Assembly: GCA_964604675.1 (NCBI GenBank) | Contig: CAZSAT010000128.1 | Span: 1-19,411 of the forward strand | Length of the DNA: 19,411 nt | From: CAZSAT01 sp964604675 | GTDB taxonomy: Bacteria; Myxococcota_A; UBA796; CAJQPC01 | Reading direction: 5' to 3' | Part shown: in pieces, positions 1 to 8,083 of the stretch | How positions within the stretch are numbered: position 1 is the stretch's first letter | Layout: each line of letters opens with the position of its first letter | Notes under the pieces: generated by a model | Told to the model about the DNA's origin: nothing | Databases searched by the model: none | Seen by the model: only the letters and a program-made list of their open reading frames with translations | Program-made: the position numbers and the translations under genes

Positions 1-981
1 GTTGCGGAAGTCGCGGTCGGCGATGTCGCGGTTCTCGTAGCCGATGAGCCGGTAGGCGTAGACCGCCTCGGGGTCGAACTCGACCTGGATCTTCACGTCG
101 CGCGCGATGGTCTGCAGGGTGCCGGAGAGGTCCTGGCCGAAGACCTTCTTCGCCTCGCTGTAGTCGTCGATGTAGAAGTAGTTGCCGTCGCCGTCGTTGG
201 CGAGCTGCTCCATCATCGTGTCCTGGTAGTTGCCCATGCCGAAGCCCACGGTGGTCAGGCTGATGCCCTCCTTGGCGTGGTCCTGGATCTGCGTGAGGAT
301 CTGCTGGTGGCTCGAGGGGCCGATGTTCGCGTCGCCGTCGGACATCACCACCACGCGGTTCTCGGCTCCGCGCACATAGGAGCGCTTGGCCATGTCGTAG
401 GCCATGTCGATGCCGGAGCTCATCGCCGTGCCGCCGCCGCTGCGCAGGTTCTCGATGGCGGCGTGGATCGCGTCCTTGTCGTTCGCCGAGGTGGGATCGA
501 GGATCATCTGCGTGGCGCCCGCGTAGGTGCCCAGCGCCACCGAGTCTTCGGGACCGAGCTGGTCGACCAGGAAGTGCAGCGAGCGCTTCGCCAGGCCGAG
601 CTTGTCCTGGCTGGACATCGACCCGGACACGTCGACGAGGAAGGTGAGGCGCACCGGCTTCCGGTCCTCGTCGGCCAGGTCCCGCCCCTGCACCCCGACG
701 CGGAGCACGTGGTGGCCCGGCTCGAAGGGGTTCGGCGCCGCCTCCATGTTGACCGCGAAGGGCGCGTCGCCGGTGGGCTGCACGTAGCTGTACGGGAAGT
801 AGTTCACGAACTCTTCGACCCGCACGGCGGCCTCGGGCGGCAGGTAGCCGTCGAGCAGCTTCCGGCGCGCGATGGTGTAGCTGGCCGTGTCGACGTCGAT
901 CGAGAAGGTGGACAGCGCGTCCTTCGACGACAGGGTCATCTCGTTCACGCCGTAGTGGGCGTAGCCCTCGCCGTCGGACTC
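1..981. repeat. Direct repeat A, copy 1 (VWA coding half)
   Basis: This stretch aligns without gaps to 4238-5218 at a constant offset of 4237. Mismatches are scattered, mostly at third codon positions, and become frequent only towards 950-981. It covers the VWA core and the start of DUF3520. Confidence 0.88.
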
Positions 982-1620
982 CCGGAGCGCCCGGCTGTCC
1001 GCCGGCGGAGCGATGGAACCGCCATACACGGCGGTGGTCGACGCGGCGGACCCGCTGGACCCGCTCGAAGCCGAGCCGTAGCCGTACCCGATGCCGGTCA
1101 CGACCTTGGGCGACGCCTTCTTGGTCGCCATGCGGCCCTCGCCCTTGGCGCCGAAGCTGCCGCCGCCGCTGCCGTAGCCGCTCGAGGCCGAGCCGTGGCC
1201 CTTGGTGCCGAGTCCGCCGAGGCCAGCGGCCGTGCCGCCCGCACCCTGGCCGGCCCCACGGCTGCCGAGGCCGCCGGATCCCACCTGCGCGCCCTTGGCC
1301 CCGATGAGCCCGGCCACCTCGTCGCCCAGGTCGCTGCTCAGGCTCTGGGAGAGACCCGCGTCGCCGGCGAGATCCCGGCCGACCTTGCCCTCTTCGCGCA
1401 GCGCCCGGCCTCCTTCGGCGGACTCGGCCGGCGAGGCGGGCACCTGGGCCGCCTCGGGCTCCGGCGCCGCGTCCTCGGCCTTCACCTGCTGCTCGGGCGG
1501 CACCACCTCGGTGAAGCGGTCCGGGAGGGCCTCGGGCGCGGCGGCGGGCGCAGAGACGGTCTCGGGACCGTCTGCACAGCCGGTGAGCGCGAGGGCGACG
1601 ACGAGGGGAGCGAACGACAT
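1..1620 (-). CDS. VWA-domain lipoprotein, YfbK family, copy 1 (3' end beyond left edge)
   Basis: 540 codons are visible and the C-terminus lies outside the window. The N-terminus is a lipoprotein signal with lipobox LTGC (Cys15), so the protein is probably anchored in an outer or periplasm-facing membrane. Residues about 20-215 are low-complexity; about 100-200 are rich in Gly and Ser. An N-terminal VWA-associated domain begins near residue 225 (motif DALSTFSIDVDTASY). The VWA domain follows with an intact metal-binding MIDAS, DVSGSMSS, near residue 330. The visible end is the beginning of the DUF3520-type C-terminal domain (RLIGYENRDIADRDFRN). The start is supported by TGGAGG six bases upstream. 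Proteins of this family are secreted or anchored VWA proteins of unclear role, presumably binding partners in a metal-dependent way. The VWA half is nearly identical at DNA level to the gene at 3836-5833, while the linkers are unrelated in detail. Confidence 0.93.
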   Translation of the reverse strand, partial: MSFAPLVVALALTGCADGPETVSAPAAAPEALPDRFTEVVPPEQQVKAEDAAPEPEAAQVPASPAESAEGGRALREEGKVGRDLAGDAGLSQSLSSDLGDEVAGLIGAKGAQVGSGGLGSRGAGQGAGGTAAGLGGLGTKGHGSASSGYGSGGGSFGAKGEGRMATKKASPKVVTGIGYGYGSASSGSSGSAASTTAVYGGSIAPPADSRALRESDGEGYAHYGVNEMTLSSKDALSTFSIDVDTASYTIARRKLLDGYLPPEAAVRVEEFVNYFPYSYVQPTGDAPFAVNMEAAPNPFEPGHHVLRVGVQGRDLADEDRKPVRLTFLVDVSGSMSSQDKLGLAKRSLHFLVDQLGPEDSVALGTYAGATQMILDPTSANDKDAIHAAIENLRSGGGTAMSSGIDMAYDMAKRSYVRGAENRVVVMSDGDANIGPSSHQQILTQIQDHAKEGISLTTVGFGMGNYQDTMMEQLANDGDGNYFYIDDYSEAKKVFGQDLSGTLQTIARDVKIQVEFDPEAVYAYRLIGYENRDIADRDFRN

Positions 1621-1726
1621 GGGTGCCTCCAGGCGATGTGTCGGGGCTCCGACGCTGTGCCTCGGGCGCGGCTTACGGTCGCTCCTCGCGCTTCACCTCG
1701 GCCTGACAACTGCGCTATCGGAGGGC

Positions 1727-2689
1727 ATGCGCATCGGGGTCTACGGAGCAGGAGCGATCGGCGGCTACGTGGGCGCGCGCCTCGCTGTGGCCGGGCACGA
1801 CGTGACCCTGCTCGGACGACCGTGGCTCGCCGAGCTCGAGCTCGCGGTGCAGGACCTCGGCCAGAGCGTGCAGGCTGCATCGCCGAGCGTGATCGTCGAC
1901 CCCGAGGGCCTGGCGGCCTGCGAGCTGGTGCTGGTCACGGTGAAGAGCCGCCACAGCGCGGACGCGGGCGAGGTGCTCGGGCGCGTGCTGCCGCCCAGCA
2001 CGCCGGTGGTGTCGCTGCAGAACGGGCTGCACAACCCCAGCCGCATCGCGGTGGGGCTCGGTCGGGAGGTCTGGGCGGGCATGGTGCCCTTCAACGTGAT
2101 CCGGGAGGAGGGGCTGTTCCGCAAGGCCACGACGGGTCCGATCCACCTGGACCGGCGGGCCGAGGTGCTCGGGCGGGCCCTGCGCCGCGCGGGGGAGACC
2201 GTGCACCTCGCGGACGACATGGGGGCGGTGCAGGCGGGCAAGCTGCTGATCAACCTGAACAACGGCATCTGCGCGGCCGCGGGGCTGGGGATCGCCGAGC
2301 TGGTGGCCGACCGTCGGGCGCGGCGGTGCTACGCCGCCTGCATCCGGGAGGGCCTGGAAGCGTTCCGGCGGGCCGGGCAGCCGGTCGTGCGCGTGGGGGC
2401 CCTGTCGCCGGCGTTGTTGGTGAGGGCGCTGCCGCTGCCCGACGGGCTCGTGCACACCTTCGCCAAGGGGCTGGTGAGCATCGACCCAGCGGCCACCGGC
2501 TCCACGCTGCAGGATCTGCGTCGCGGAAACCCCACCGAGATCGACCAGCTCAACGGCGAGATCGTGGCGCTGGCAGGGGAGCGGGCGCCGGTGAACGCCT
2601 GGGTGGTGGAGCAGGTGAAGCGGCTGGAGGGCGAGCACCCGGACCACCGCTTCGTGAGCCTGGATCAGCTCTTGGCGGCGAGCGCCTGA
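1727..2689 (+). CDS. Ketopantoate reductase family protein (ApbA/PanE-like)
   Basis: A 320-residue protein with the length and layout of 2-dehydropantoate 2-reductases, which reduce ketopantoate to pantoate with NADPH in pantothenate/CoA synthesis. The Rossmann motif GAGAIG is at residues 7-12. VTVKS (Lys73) and QNG (98-100) close the cofactor half. The C-terminal ApbA_C half has KLLINLNN (Lys172, the position of the catalytic lysine) and the pattern LQDLRRGNPTEIDQLNG (Glu271, Asp273), typical of the substrate side. The ATG is preceded by GGAGGG two bases away. The gene is divergent from VWA copy 1 (106 bp between starts) and its last 25 bp overlap the end of the PLP-enzyme gene on the other strand. 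Many family members act on other 2-oxoacids, and no other pantothenate gene is nearby, so panE is likely but not proven. Confidence 0.88.
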   Translation: MRIGVYGAGAIGGYVGARLAVAGHDVTLLGRPWLAELELAVQDLGQSVQAASPSVIVDPEGLAACELVLVTVKSRHSADAGEVLGRVLPPSTPVVSLQNGLHNPSRIAVGLGREVWAGMVPFNVIREEGLFRKATTGPIHLDRRAEVLGRALRRAGETVHLADDMGAVQAGKLLINLNNGICAAAGLGIAELVADRRARRCYAACIREGLEAFRRAGQPVVRVGALSPALLVRALPLPDGLVHTFAKGLVSIDPAATGSTLQDLRRGNPTEIDQLNGEIVALAGERAPVNAWVVEQVKRLEGEHPDHRFVSLDQLLAASA

Positions 2690-3810
2690 GCCAGGTCCTC
2701 GAGCAGGTCCTCGGGGTCTTCCAGGCCGATCGACACCCGGATCAGCCCCTCGGAGATGCCCGCCTCCGCGCGGTCTTCCGCAGCCATCCCGGCGTGGCTG
2801 CTCTTCGCGGGGATCACGACCAGCGACTCCACGCCACCCAGCGACGCGCTGTAGGTGAACAGCCGCAGGCTGCGCGCCACGGCCTCGGCCCGGCCGGGCT
2901 CGCCCAGGGTGAAGGAGAAGCAGGCGCCGTGGCCGCTCAACACCTGGCTCGCGAGCGCGTGCTGGGGGTGGGAGGGCAGGCCGGGGTGGTTCACGCGTGC
3001 GATCGCTTCGTGGCCCTCGAGCCAGCGAGCGACGTGCAGGGCGGAGGCGGCCTGGTGGCGGACCCGGAGCCCGAGGGTCTTGGTGCCGCGGTGGAGCAGC
3101 CAGGCCGCCTGGGGGTCGAGGCTGCCGCCGAGCAGGTTGGCCTTGTTCGTGATGCGCTGGACGAGGGCCTTCGAGCCGGAGACGCAGCCCGCGGCGACGT
3201 CGCTGTGGCCGTTCAGGTACTTGGTGGCCGAGTGCAGCGACACGTCGATCCCGTGCCGGCCCGGCTGGAAGAACACCGGGCTCGCGAAGGTGTTGTCGAC
3301 CACGCTCAAGAGGCCCTGCGCCCGGCAGAAGGGCGCGATCGCGGCGAGGTCGGCCACGGCGAGGAGGGGGTTGGTGAGCGGCTCGAGGTAGAGCCCGCGG
3401 CTCTCCGGGCGCAGGGCGCGGGTCCACGAGCCGGGGTCGCTGCCGTCGACGCGGGTGACCGTGATGCCCCGGTCGGCCAGCTCGCCGACCACCAGGCTGT
3501 GCGTGCCCCCGTACACCGTGTCGCCCACGAGCAGGTGGTCGCCGGGACGGAAGAGGCCCACCAGGGTGGCGAGGATGGCGGCCATGCCGCTCGCGGTGAC
3601 CAGGCCCGCCTCGTAGCCCTCGAGCGCGGCGATCTTGCGCGCGACCACCGTCTGGTTCGGGAGGTTGTTCAGCCGCGGGTAGCGGATGTCGGCGTAGGCC
3701 GTGCCCGGCGGCAGCTCCCACACCGTGGAGCGGAAGATGGGCAGGGAAGCAGCGCCCTCCACGCAGCGCTCGGCTTCGTGGAGGACGCGGGTGTCGAAGC
3801 GGTCCGGCAT
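2665..3810 (-). CDS. Cys/Met metabolism PLP-dependent enzyme (cystathionine gamma-synthase / beta-lyase type)
   Basis: 381 residues, the normal length for this fold-type I PLP family, which catalyses beta or gamma elimination and replacement on cystathionine, homoserine esters or methionine. Visible landmarks are a divergent phosphate-binding IRYPRLNNLPNQ (42-53; more usual is YSRxxNPT), SGMAA (74-78), EPLTNPLL (143-150), the cofactor aspartate in VVDNTFASP (Asp172) and the Schiff-base lysine in SATKYLNGHSD (Lys197). The C-terminus has SLGGVESL and ISEGLIRVSIGLED, both standard. The exact reaction cannot be decided from sequence alone. It lies 25 bp downstream of VWA copy 2 on the same strand. 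However, TACGCT sits 7 nt before the ATG with no Shine-Dalgarno sequence, so it probably has its own leaderless promoter. Confidence 0.92.
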   Translation of the reverse strand: MPDRFDTRVLHEAERCVEGAASLPIFRSTVWELPPGTAYADIRYPRLNNLPNQTVVARKIAALEGYEAGLVTASGMAAILATLVGLFRPGDHLLVGDTVYGGTHSLVVGELADRGITVTRVDGSDPGSWTRALRPESRGLYLEPLTNPLLAVADLAAIAPFCRAQGLLSVVDNTFASPVFFQPGRHGIDVSLHSATKYLNGHSDVAAGCVSGSKALVQRITNKANLLGGSLDPQAAWLLHRGTKTLGLRVRHQAASALHVARWLEGHEAIARVNHPGLPSHPQHALASQVLSGHGACFSFTLGEPGRAEAVARSLRLFTYSASLGGVESLVVIPAKSSHAGMAAEDRAEAGISEGLIRVSIGLEDPEDLLEDLAQALAAKS

Positions 3811-3817
3811 GCGCCGG

Positions 3818-3823
3818 AGCGTA
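3818..3823 (-). promoter_or_regulatory. -10-like TACGCT, leaderless start of the PLP-enzyme gene
   Basis: TACGCT on the minus strand is followed by 7 nt and then the ATG at 3810, with no ribosome binding site between. It matches the TANNNT arrangement seen before four other genes in the window. It lies in the 25-bp gap after the VWA copy 2 stop. Confidence 0.45.
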
Positions 3824-3835
3824 CCCCGCGAGGCG

Positions 3836-5833
3836 TCAGCGCCAGGCCACCGAGCCGCGCTCGCCCGCGAGCTTCGAGGCGGTCTCGATGAGCTCGACCA
3901 GCTCGTAGGCCTCCTTGCCGTCAGCCGCGCCGGACGCGACCTCGCGGACCTCGCGGTAGCTCAGCTCGGCGGCGTAGGGGGAGTCGCGCAAGAGCTCGGC
4001 GAACATCGCGGCGGAGAAGGCCAGGCGGAAGCTGTTGGACGCGGCGGCGAACTCGCTGTGCAGCAGCTCCTCGGGGAAGCTCGTGAGCCACTCCTCGGCG
4101 GGGGCGTCGGGGCCCGGGGGCTTGTTGCGCAGGCGCACGGTGGCGAGCGGGCCGCCGTCGTAGTCGTCGGAGAGCACCACGTCGTAGAGCGCGGTGACCT
4201 TGTGGCCGCTCCCGACCTCGCCGGCGTCGACCGCGTCGTTGCGGAAGTCACGGTCGGCGATGTCGCGGTTCTCGTAGCCGATGAGCCGGTAGGCGTAGAC
4301 CGTGTCCGGGTCGAACTCGACCTGGATCTTCACGTCGCGGGCGATGGTCTGGATCGTGCCGCCCAGGTCCTCGACGAAGACCTTGCGCGCCTCGTCCATG
4401 CCGTCGATGTAGAAGTAGTTGCCGTCGCCGTCGTTGGCGAGCTGCTCCATCATCGTGTCCTGGTAGTTGCCCATGCCGAAGCCCACGGTGGTGAGCGAGA
4501 TGCCCTGCTTCGCGTAGCCCTGGATCTGGGTGAGGATCTGCTGGTGGCTCGACGGGCCGATGTTGGCGTCGCCGTCGCTGAGCACCACCACGCGGTTCTC
4601 CGCGCCGGGCACGTAGGCCTTCTGGGCCATCTGGTAGGCCATGTCGATGCCCGAGCTCATCGCGGTGCCGCCGCCGCTGCTCAGCGACTCGATGGCGGCG
4701 TGGATGGCATCCTTGTTGCGCGCGGAGGTGGGGTTCAGCACCATCTGGGTCGCGCCGGCGTAGGTCCCCAGCGCCACGCTGTCTTCGGCGTCGAGGCCGT
4801 CGACCAGCAGGTGCAGGGAGCGCTTGGCGAGCCCGAGCTTGTCCTGGGACGACATCGACCCGGAGACGTCGACGAGGAAGGTGAGCCGGACGGGCTTGCG
4901 CTCTTCCGCGCTCAGCTCGTCGCCCTGCACGCCGATGCGCAGCACGTGGTGGCGCGGCTCGAAGGGGTTGGGGGCCGCTTCCATGTTCACGGCGAAGGGC
5001 GCATCGCCGGTGGGCTGCACGTAGCTGTAGGGGAAGTAGTTCACGAACTCTTCGACCCGGACTGACGCGGTGGGCGGCAGGTAGCCGTCGAGCAGCTTGC
5101 GACGGGCGATGGTGTAGCTCGCGGTGTCGACGTCGATCGAGAAGGTGGACAGGGCGTCGCGGCGGGCGAGCGTCATGTCGTTGATGCCGGGGTGCTCGTA
5201 GCTCTCGGTGTTCGACTCGACGTAGCGGGCCACGTCGGGCTTGGGGGTCGGGACGGGCGCGGTCACGGCGGGGGGCGGCTCCGCGTTCACGGCGGTGGAG
5301 GAGGAGGTGGCCCCGGAGGCGAAGTCCAACGACGTGCGGTCCTTGGCCTTGTTCGCCGTGCGTCCGTTGCGGCGGTTCTCCGCGATCTGCACCTCGGGGG
5401 CGGAGGTCGGGAGGTCGCTGAACAGACCGTCGTCGAAGTCGAGGTCGTCGGGCTCGTCGAAGGCCAGCTCCTGCCGCTGGTCGCGGGCCGACGCCCGGTA
5501 CGACCTGGAGTCGTCGTCGCCCGCCTCGTCGACATCCTCGTAGGAGAGGGCGCCCGAGCGCGAGCTCACGTTGGAGGCTTCGCGGCCCGCGGAGAGCTGG
5601 TCGAGGTAGGTGTTCTCGTTCTTCGCCCCGCCGTCGTTCCGGGTGGCGTAGTCGTAGACGTCCTCGCCACCGACGGGTTGCGCCTGGATCGCCTCCAGCT
5701 CTTCCATCGGGTCCTCGAGCAGGTCTGCTTCGGAGGCCAGGTCGCCGCTCGAGGGTTCCTTGGCCGCGAAGCAGCCTGCGAGCGCGAGTCCGAGCACGGT
5801 GGAGGACGCGAGGAAGACGGGGAGGCGGCGCAT
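3836..5833 (-). CDS. VWA-domain lipoprotein, YfbK family, copy 2 (complete)
   Basis: A complete 665-residue paralogue of the partial gene at the left edge. The signal peptide ends in LAGC (Cys21), so it is a lipoprotein. Residues about 25-215 form a charged, Asp/Glu-rich, probably disordered linker that differs from the Gly/Ser linker of copy 1. The N-terminal VWA-associated domain runs from about 218 (DMTLARRDALSTFS). The VWA core has MIDAS DVSGSMSS near residue 322 and SDGDANIGPSSH further on. The DUF3520-type domain fills about 495-660. The start is fixed by AGGAG five bases before the ATG and by the lipoprotein signal. The frame stays open for another 339 codons upstream, but that extension only mirrors the sterol-desaturase gene. 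It is divergent from that gene across 96 bp. Confidence 0.94.
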   Translation of the reverse strand: MRRLPVFLASSTVLGLALAGCFAAKEPSSGDLASEADLLEDPMEELEAIQAQPVGGEDVYDYATRNDGGAKNENTYLDQLSAGREASNVSSRSGALSYEDVDEAGDDDSRSYRASARDQRQELAFDEPDDLDFDDGLFSDLPTSAPEVQIAENRRNGRTANKAKDRTSLDFASGATSSSTAVNAEPPPAVTAPVPTPKPDVARYVESNTESYEHPGINDMTLARRDALSTFSIDVDTASYTIARRKLLDGYLPPTASVRVEEFVNYFPYSYVQPTGDAPFAVNMEAAPNPFEPRHHVLRIGVQGDELSAEERKPVRLTFLVDVSGSMSSQDKLGLAKRSLHLLVDGLDAEDSVALGTYAGATQMVLNPTSARNKDAIHAAIESLSSGGGTAMSSGIDMAYQMAQKAYVPGAENRVVVLSDGDANIGPSSHQQILTQIQGYAKQGISLTTVGFGMGNYQDTMMEQLANDGDGNYFYIDGMDEARKVFVEDLGGTIQTIARDVKIQVEFDPDTVYAYRLIGYENRDIADRDFRNDAVDAGEVGSGHKVTALYDVVLSDDYDGGPLATVRLRNKPPGPDAPAEEWLTSFPEELLHSEFAAASNSFRLAFSAAMFAELLRDSPYAAELSYREVREVASGAADGKEAYELVELIETASKLAGERGSVAWR
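4238..5218. repeat. Direct repeat A, copy 2 (VWA coding half)
   Basis: This is the partner of 1-981, in the same orientation and gap-free. The two copies bracket the ketopantoate-reductase-like and PLP-enzyme genes, so homologous recombination between them would delete about 4.2 kb including both genes. Confidence 0.88.
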
Positions 5834-5917
5834 GGAGGCTCCTGGGTGGCCGGGTCGTGGGCGGAACGACGCGGTCTGCAACGCGCTTACACCTCGTTCA
5901 TTCAGTCGACCTGCGTG

Positions 5918-5923
5918 TAGCCT
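5918..5923 (+). promoter_or_regulatory. -10-like TAGCCT, leaderless start of the sterol desaturase gene
   Basis: TAGCCT is followed by 6 nt and a GTG start. No Shine-Dalgarno sequence is present. A weak -35 candidate, GTTCAT, lies 16 bp upstream. Confidence 0.45.
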
Positions 5924-5929
5924 CGCCCG

Positions 5930-6775
5930 GTGCGACGCCTGGTGTCCGTGAGCTGCTTCCCGCTGGTGCTCGGCGGCGCCGTGTGGCTGTGGGTCGAGAC
6001 GGGATCGGTGGTGGCGCCCCTGCTCATCGCGGCGGGTTGCATCGCGCTCCTGGAGCGGGTGCTGCCGCTGCATGCGAGCTGGAACCGCTCGCGGGACGAC
6101 GAGGTGACCGATCTCCTCCACACCGGGCTCTCGACGCTGATCGTGCCGGAGCTCACGGCGGCGCTGTGCTTCGGCGCGCTGGCGGTGGTCGGGGCGGCCG
6201 TGTCGGGTTGGCTGGGGATGGGGCTCTGGCCCGACGCCTGGCCCCTGGGTGGGCAGGTGGTGTTGGCGCTGGTGATCGCCGAGTTCGGGCAGTACTGGGT
6301 GCACCGGATCGCGCACGAGCGGAGCGCGTGGCTGTGGCGCCTCCACGCGGTGCACCACAGCGCGCACCGGCTCTACTGGCTGAACTCCGGGCGCTTCCAC
6401 CCCCTGGACAACCTGCTCCTCTACCTGGCCAGCTCGGTGCCCCTGGTGCTGATGGGGGTGGGGGCCGAAGCGCTCGCCGGTGCCCTGCTGGTCACGGGCG
6501 TGCACGGCATGTTCCAGCACGCGAACATCGACCTGCGGCTGGGGCCCCTGAACTACGTGTTCTCGATGGCGGAGCTGCACCGGTTCCACCACAGCCTCGA
6601 CACGGATCAGGCGAACCACAACTACGGCGCGAACCTGATCGGCTGGGATCTGCTGTTCGGGACCTTCTACTGGCCGGACGAGCCGCCTCCCGAGCAGGTC
6701 GGGCTGGGAGACGCGCCGGACTACCCGCAGACCTGGTGGGCCCAGATCGCCGCCCCCTTCCGCGGGATAGGCTGA
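5930..6775 (+). CDS. Sterol desaturase / fatty acid hydroxylase family membrane protein
   Basis: 281 residues starting at GTG. Several hydrophobic segments (about 8-42, 68-95, 108-122, 163-190) flank an eight-histidine di-iron pattern: HRIAH (125-129), HAVHHSAH (139-146), HRFHH (217-221) and NHNYG (His230). This is the signature of the FA_hydroxylase superfamily, integral-membrane non-haem di-iron oxygenases that hydroxylate or desaturate sterols, fatty acids or other lipids. All expected histidines are present, so it is probably active; the substrate cannot be read from the sequence. It is divergent from VWA copy 2, and its stop is only 4 bp before the amidotransferase ATG. The GTG lies directly after a TANNNT hexamer and 6 nt, which supports this start. 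Confidence 0.92.
   Translation: MRRLVSVSCFPLVLGGAVWLWVETGSVVAPLLIAAGCIALLERVLPLHASWNRSRDDEVTDLLHTGLSTLIVPELTAALCFGALAVVGAAVSGWLGMGLWPDAWPLGGQVVLALVIAEFGQYWVHRIAHERSAWLWRLHAVHHSAHRLYWLNSGRFHPLDNLLLYLASSVPLVLMGVGAEALAGALLVTGVHGMFQHANIDLRLGPLNYVFSMAELHRFHHSLDTDQANHNYGANLIGWDLLFGTFYWPDEPPPEQVGLGDAPDYPQTWWAQIAAPFRGIG
6768..6773 (+). promoter_or_regulatory. -10-like TAGGCT inside the end of the upstream gene, before the amidotransferase
   Basis: TAGGCT overlaps the last codons and the stop of the sterol desaturase gene, followed by 6 nt (gaggcc) and the ATG at 6780. The GAGG could also serve as a weak ribosome binding site for translational coupling, so leaderless initiation is only one reading. 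Confidence 0.35.
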
Positions 6776-6779
6776 GGCC

Positions 6780-7622
6780 ATGTGCCGCATCCTCGGTTTC
6801 CGCAGCGTGCTCGACAGCCGCGTCCACAGCTCCCTGATGAGCGCCGACAACGCCCTGGCCGTGCAGAGCCAGGCGCACCCGGACGGCTGGGGGGTGGCCT
6901 ACTACGTGGCCGGCGCACCCCACCTGGTGAAGGCCACCGGCGCCGCGCGAACCGACACCCTGTTCAAGCGGGTGAGCGGCGTGGTCACGAGCCAGACGGT
7001 GCTGGCCCACATCCGGAAGGCCACCCAGGGCGACCTGACGAGCCTGAACAGCCACCCCTTCCAGTTCGGTCGCTGGGTGATGGCCCACAACGGCGACGTG
7101 CCCGACTTCCCGAGCTACCGCGACGAGCTGCTGGCGCGGGTGTCGCCGCGGCTGCGTCGCTACGTGCTGGGCGACACGGACTCCGAGATCATCTTCCACC
7201 TCTTCCTGAGCTTCCTGCAGACCGAGTGCGAGCTGCACCGGATCGGCACCCCGCTGGAAGCGGTGGTCCGCGCGGTGCGGCACACCATCCGGTCGGTGCG
7301 CGAGGTGGCGGACCAGGCCCACGAGCGCTGCCTGCTCACCCTGGTGGTGACCGACGGCAAGCTGATGGTGGCCTACCAGGGGGGCAAGGAGCTGCACTTC
7401 TCCACCCACAAGACCCGGTGCGGCGAGAGCGGGGAGTGCCCCTACTACGCGCCGGAGTGCGAGGCGCCGCCCACCGCGGGCCACGTGAACCACCTGATCG
7501 TGTCGAGCGAGCCGCTCAGCGGTGAGAACGTGTGGCGCGAGATGGAAGAGGGCGAGGTCGTGGCGGTGGACCACTTCATGCGCTTCCACCGGTACCCGCA
7601 GGGGATGCTGGCCACGGTCTGA
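6780..7622 (+). CDS. Class II glutamine amidotransferase (GATase_4, YafJ-like)
   Basis: 280 residues beginning MCRILGFRS. Cys2 becomes the N-terminal nucleophile after Met removal, as in Ntn-type class II amidotransferases, which hydrolyse glutamine to supply ammonia. HPDGWG (33-38), the HIRKAT region (77-82), the SLNSHPF loop (88-94) and the oxyanion motif HNGD (103-106) are all in place. GDTDSE (131-136) is also standard for the YafJ-like subgroup. No synthetase or ammonia-acceptor domain is attached, so the acceptor is unknown, as for YafJ itself. An unusual Cys-containing loop, CGESGEC...C (Cys214, 220, 227), lies in the C-terminal third. The gene follows the sterol desaturase by 4 bp and may be cotranscribed with it. 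Confidence 0.92.
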   Translation: MCRILGFRSVLDSRVHSSLMSADNALAVQSQAHPDGWGVAYYVAGAPHLVKATGAARTDTLFKRVSGVVTSQTVLAHIRKATQGDLTSLNSHPFQFGRWVMAHNGDVPDFPSYRDELLARVSPRLRRYVLGDTDSEIIFHLFLSFLQTECELHRIGTPLEAVVRAVRHTIRSVREVADQAHERCLLTLVVTDGKLMVAYQGGKELHFSTHKTRCGESGECPYYAPECEAPPTAGHVNHLIVSSEPLSGENVWREMEEGEVVAVDHFMRFHRYPQGMLATV

Positions 7623-7639
7623 CCCGGGCGCTCGTCGTG

Positions 7640-8070
7640 GAGCGTCGTCGAAGGCCGAGCGCGGGGGCCACCCCGAGAAGAGGTAGAGCTGGCCGTCGTG
7701 GGTGGCACCGCCGTTGGGGTCCCCGGCCGCGAGGAGCGGCTCTCCTCCGGTGACGATGGGGCCCACCAGGGCGATGTCGTAGCCGAAGAGGTCGGAGCGG
7801 TGCTCGTCCTCCGGCTCGACCAGGAGCCAGCCGGCCTCGTCGGCGCCCTCGGCGCTCCCGCGGAACACGTAGACCGACCGCGCCGGGGTGCTGCCGTCGG
7901 TCCAGCCTCCCGCCAGCGCGACCTCGTCGAATGCGTCCCGGCGCCCAGGAACCCCAGACCACGCGCCAGGAGCAGATGGTCCTCAACCTCGCTCGCCGAG
8001 CCCATCGCGTCGTCCAGGAAGCGTGCGAAGTCGTCGTCGGTGCGCCGACCGCAACCTCAGGATGTTGGCC
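7640..8070 (-). pseudogene. Frameshifted fragment of an FG-GAP (integrin-alpha-type) repeat protein
   Basis: No intact gene lies here, but the minus strand carries FG-GAP-like coding scattered over three frames. Near 8050 one frame reads EVAVGAP. From about 8030 to 7955 a second frame reads DDDFARFLDDAMGSASEVE, followed by DHLLLARGLGFLGAG. From about 7945 a third reads DAFDEVALAGGWTDGS, then VYVFRGSAEGADEAGW, DLFGYDIALVG, LLAAGDPNG and GQLYLFSGW before losing meaning near 7640. The order and spacing of these pieces fit one or two beta-propeller blades with at least two frameshifts. No start or proper stop is present, and the fragment runs into the amidotransferase stop region. It could be a relative of the FG-GAP lipoprotein type at 17019-18515, but the match is by motif only. 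Confidence 0.5.
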
Positions 8071-8083
8071 GAGATGGAGACGC

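Noticed and set aside
277..3891. Very long open frame on the plus strand (about 1200 codons) across the left part
   Set aside because: It is rich in Arg, Ala, Gly, Val and His, has no domain motif, and runs antisense to the VWA and PLP-enzyme genes and out of frame with the reductase gene. It is a by-product of high GC.
5834..6850. Upstream extension of VWA copy 2
   Set aside because: The frame is open for 339 more codons but lies antisense to the sterol desaturase gene. The lipoprotein signal and AGGAG at 5833 fix the start.
6492..7630. Continuation of the FG-GAP fragment frame on the minus strand
   Set aside because: After about 7640 the translation loses any FG-GAP character and only mirrors the amidotransferase gene.
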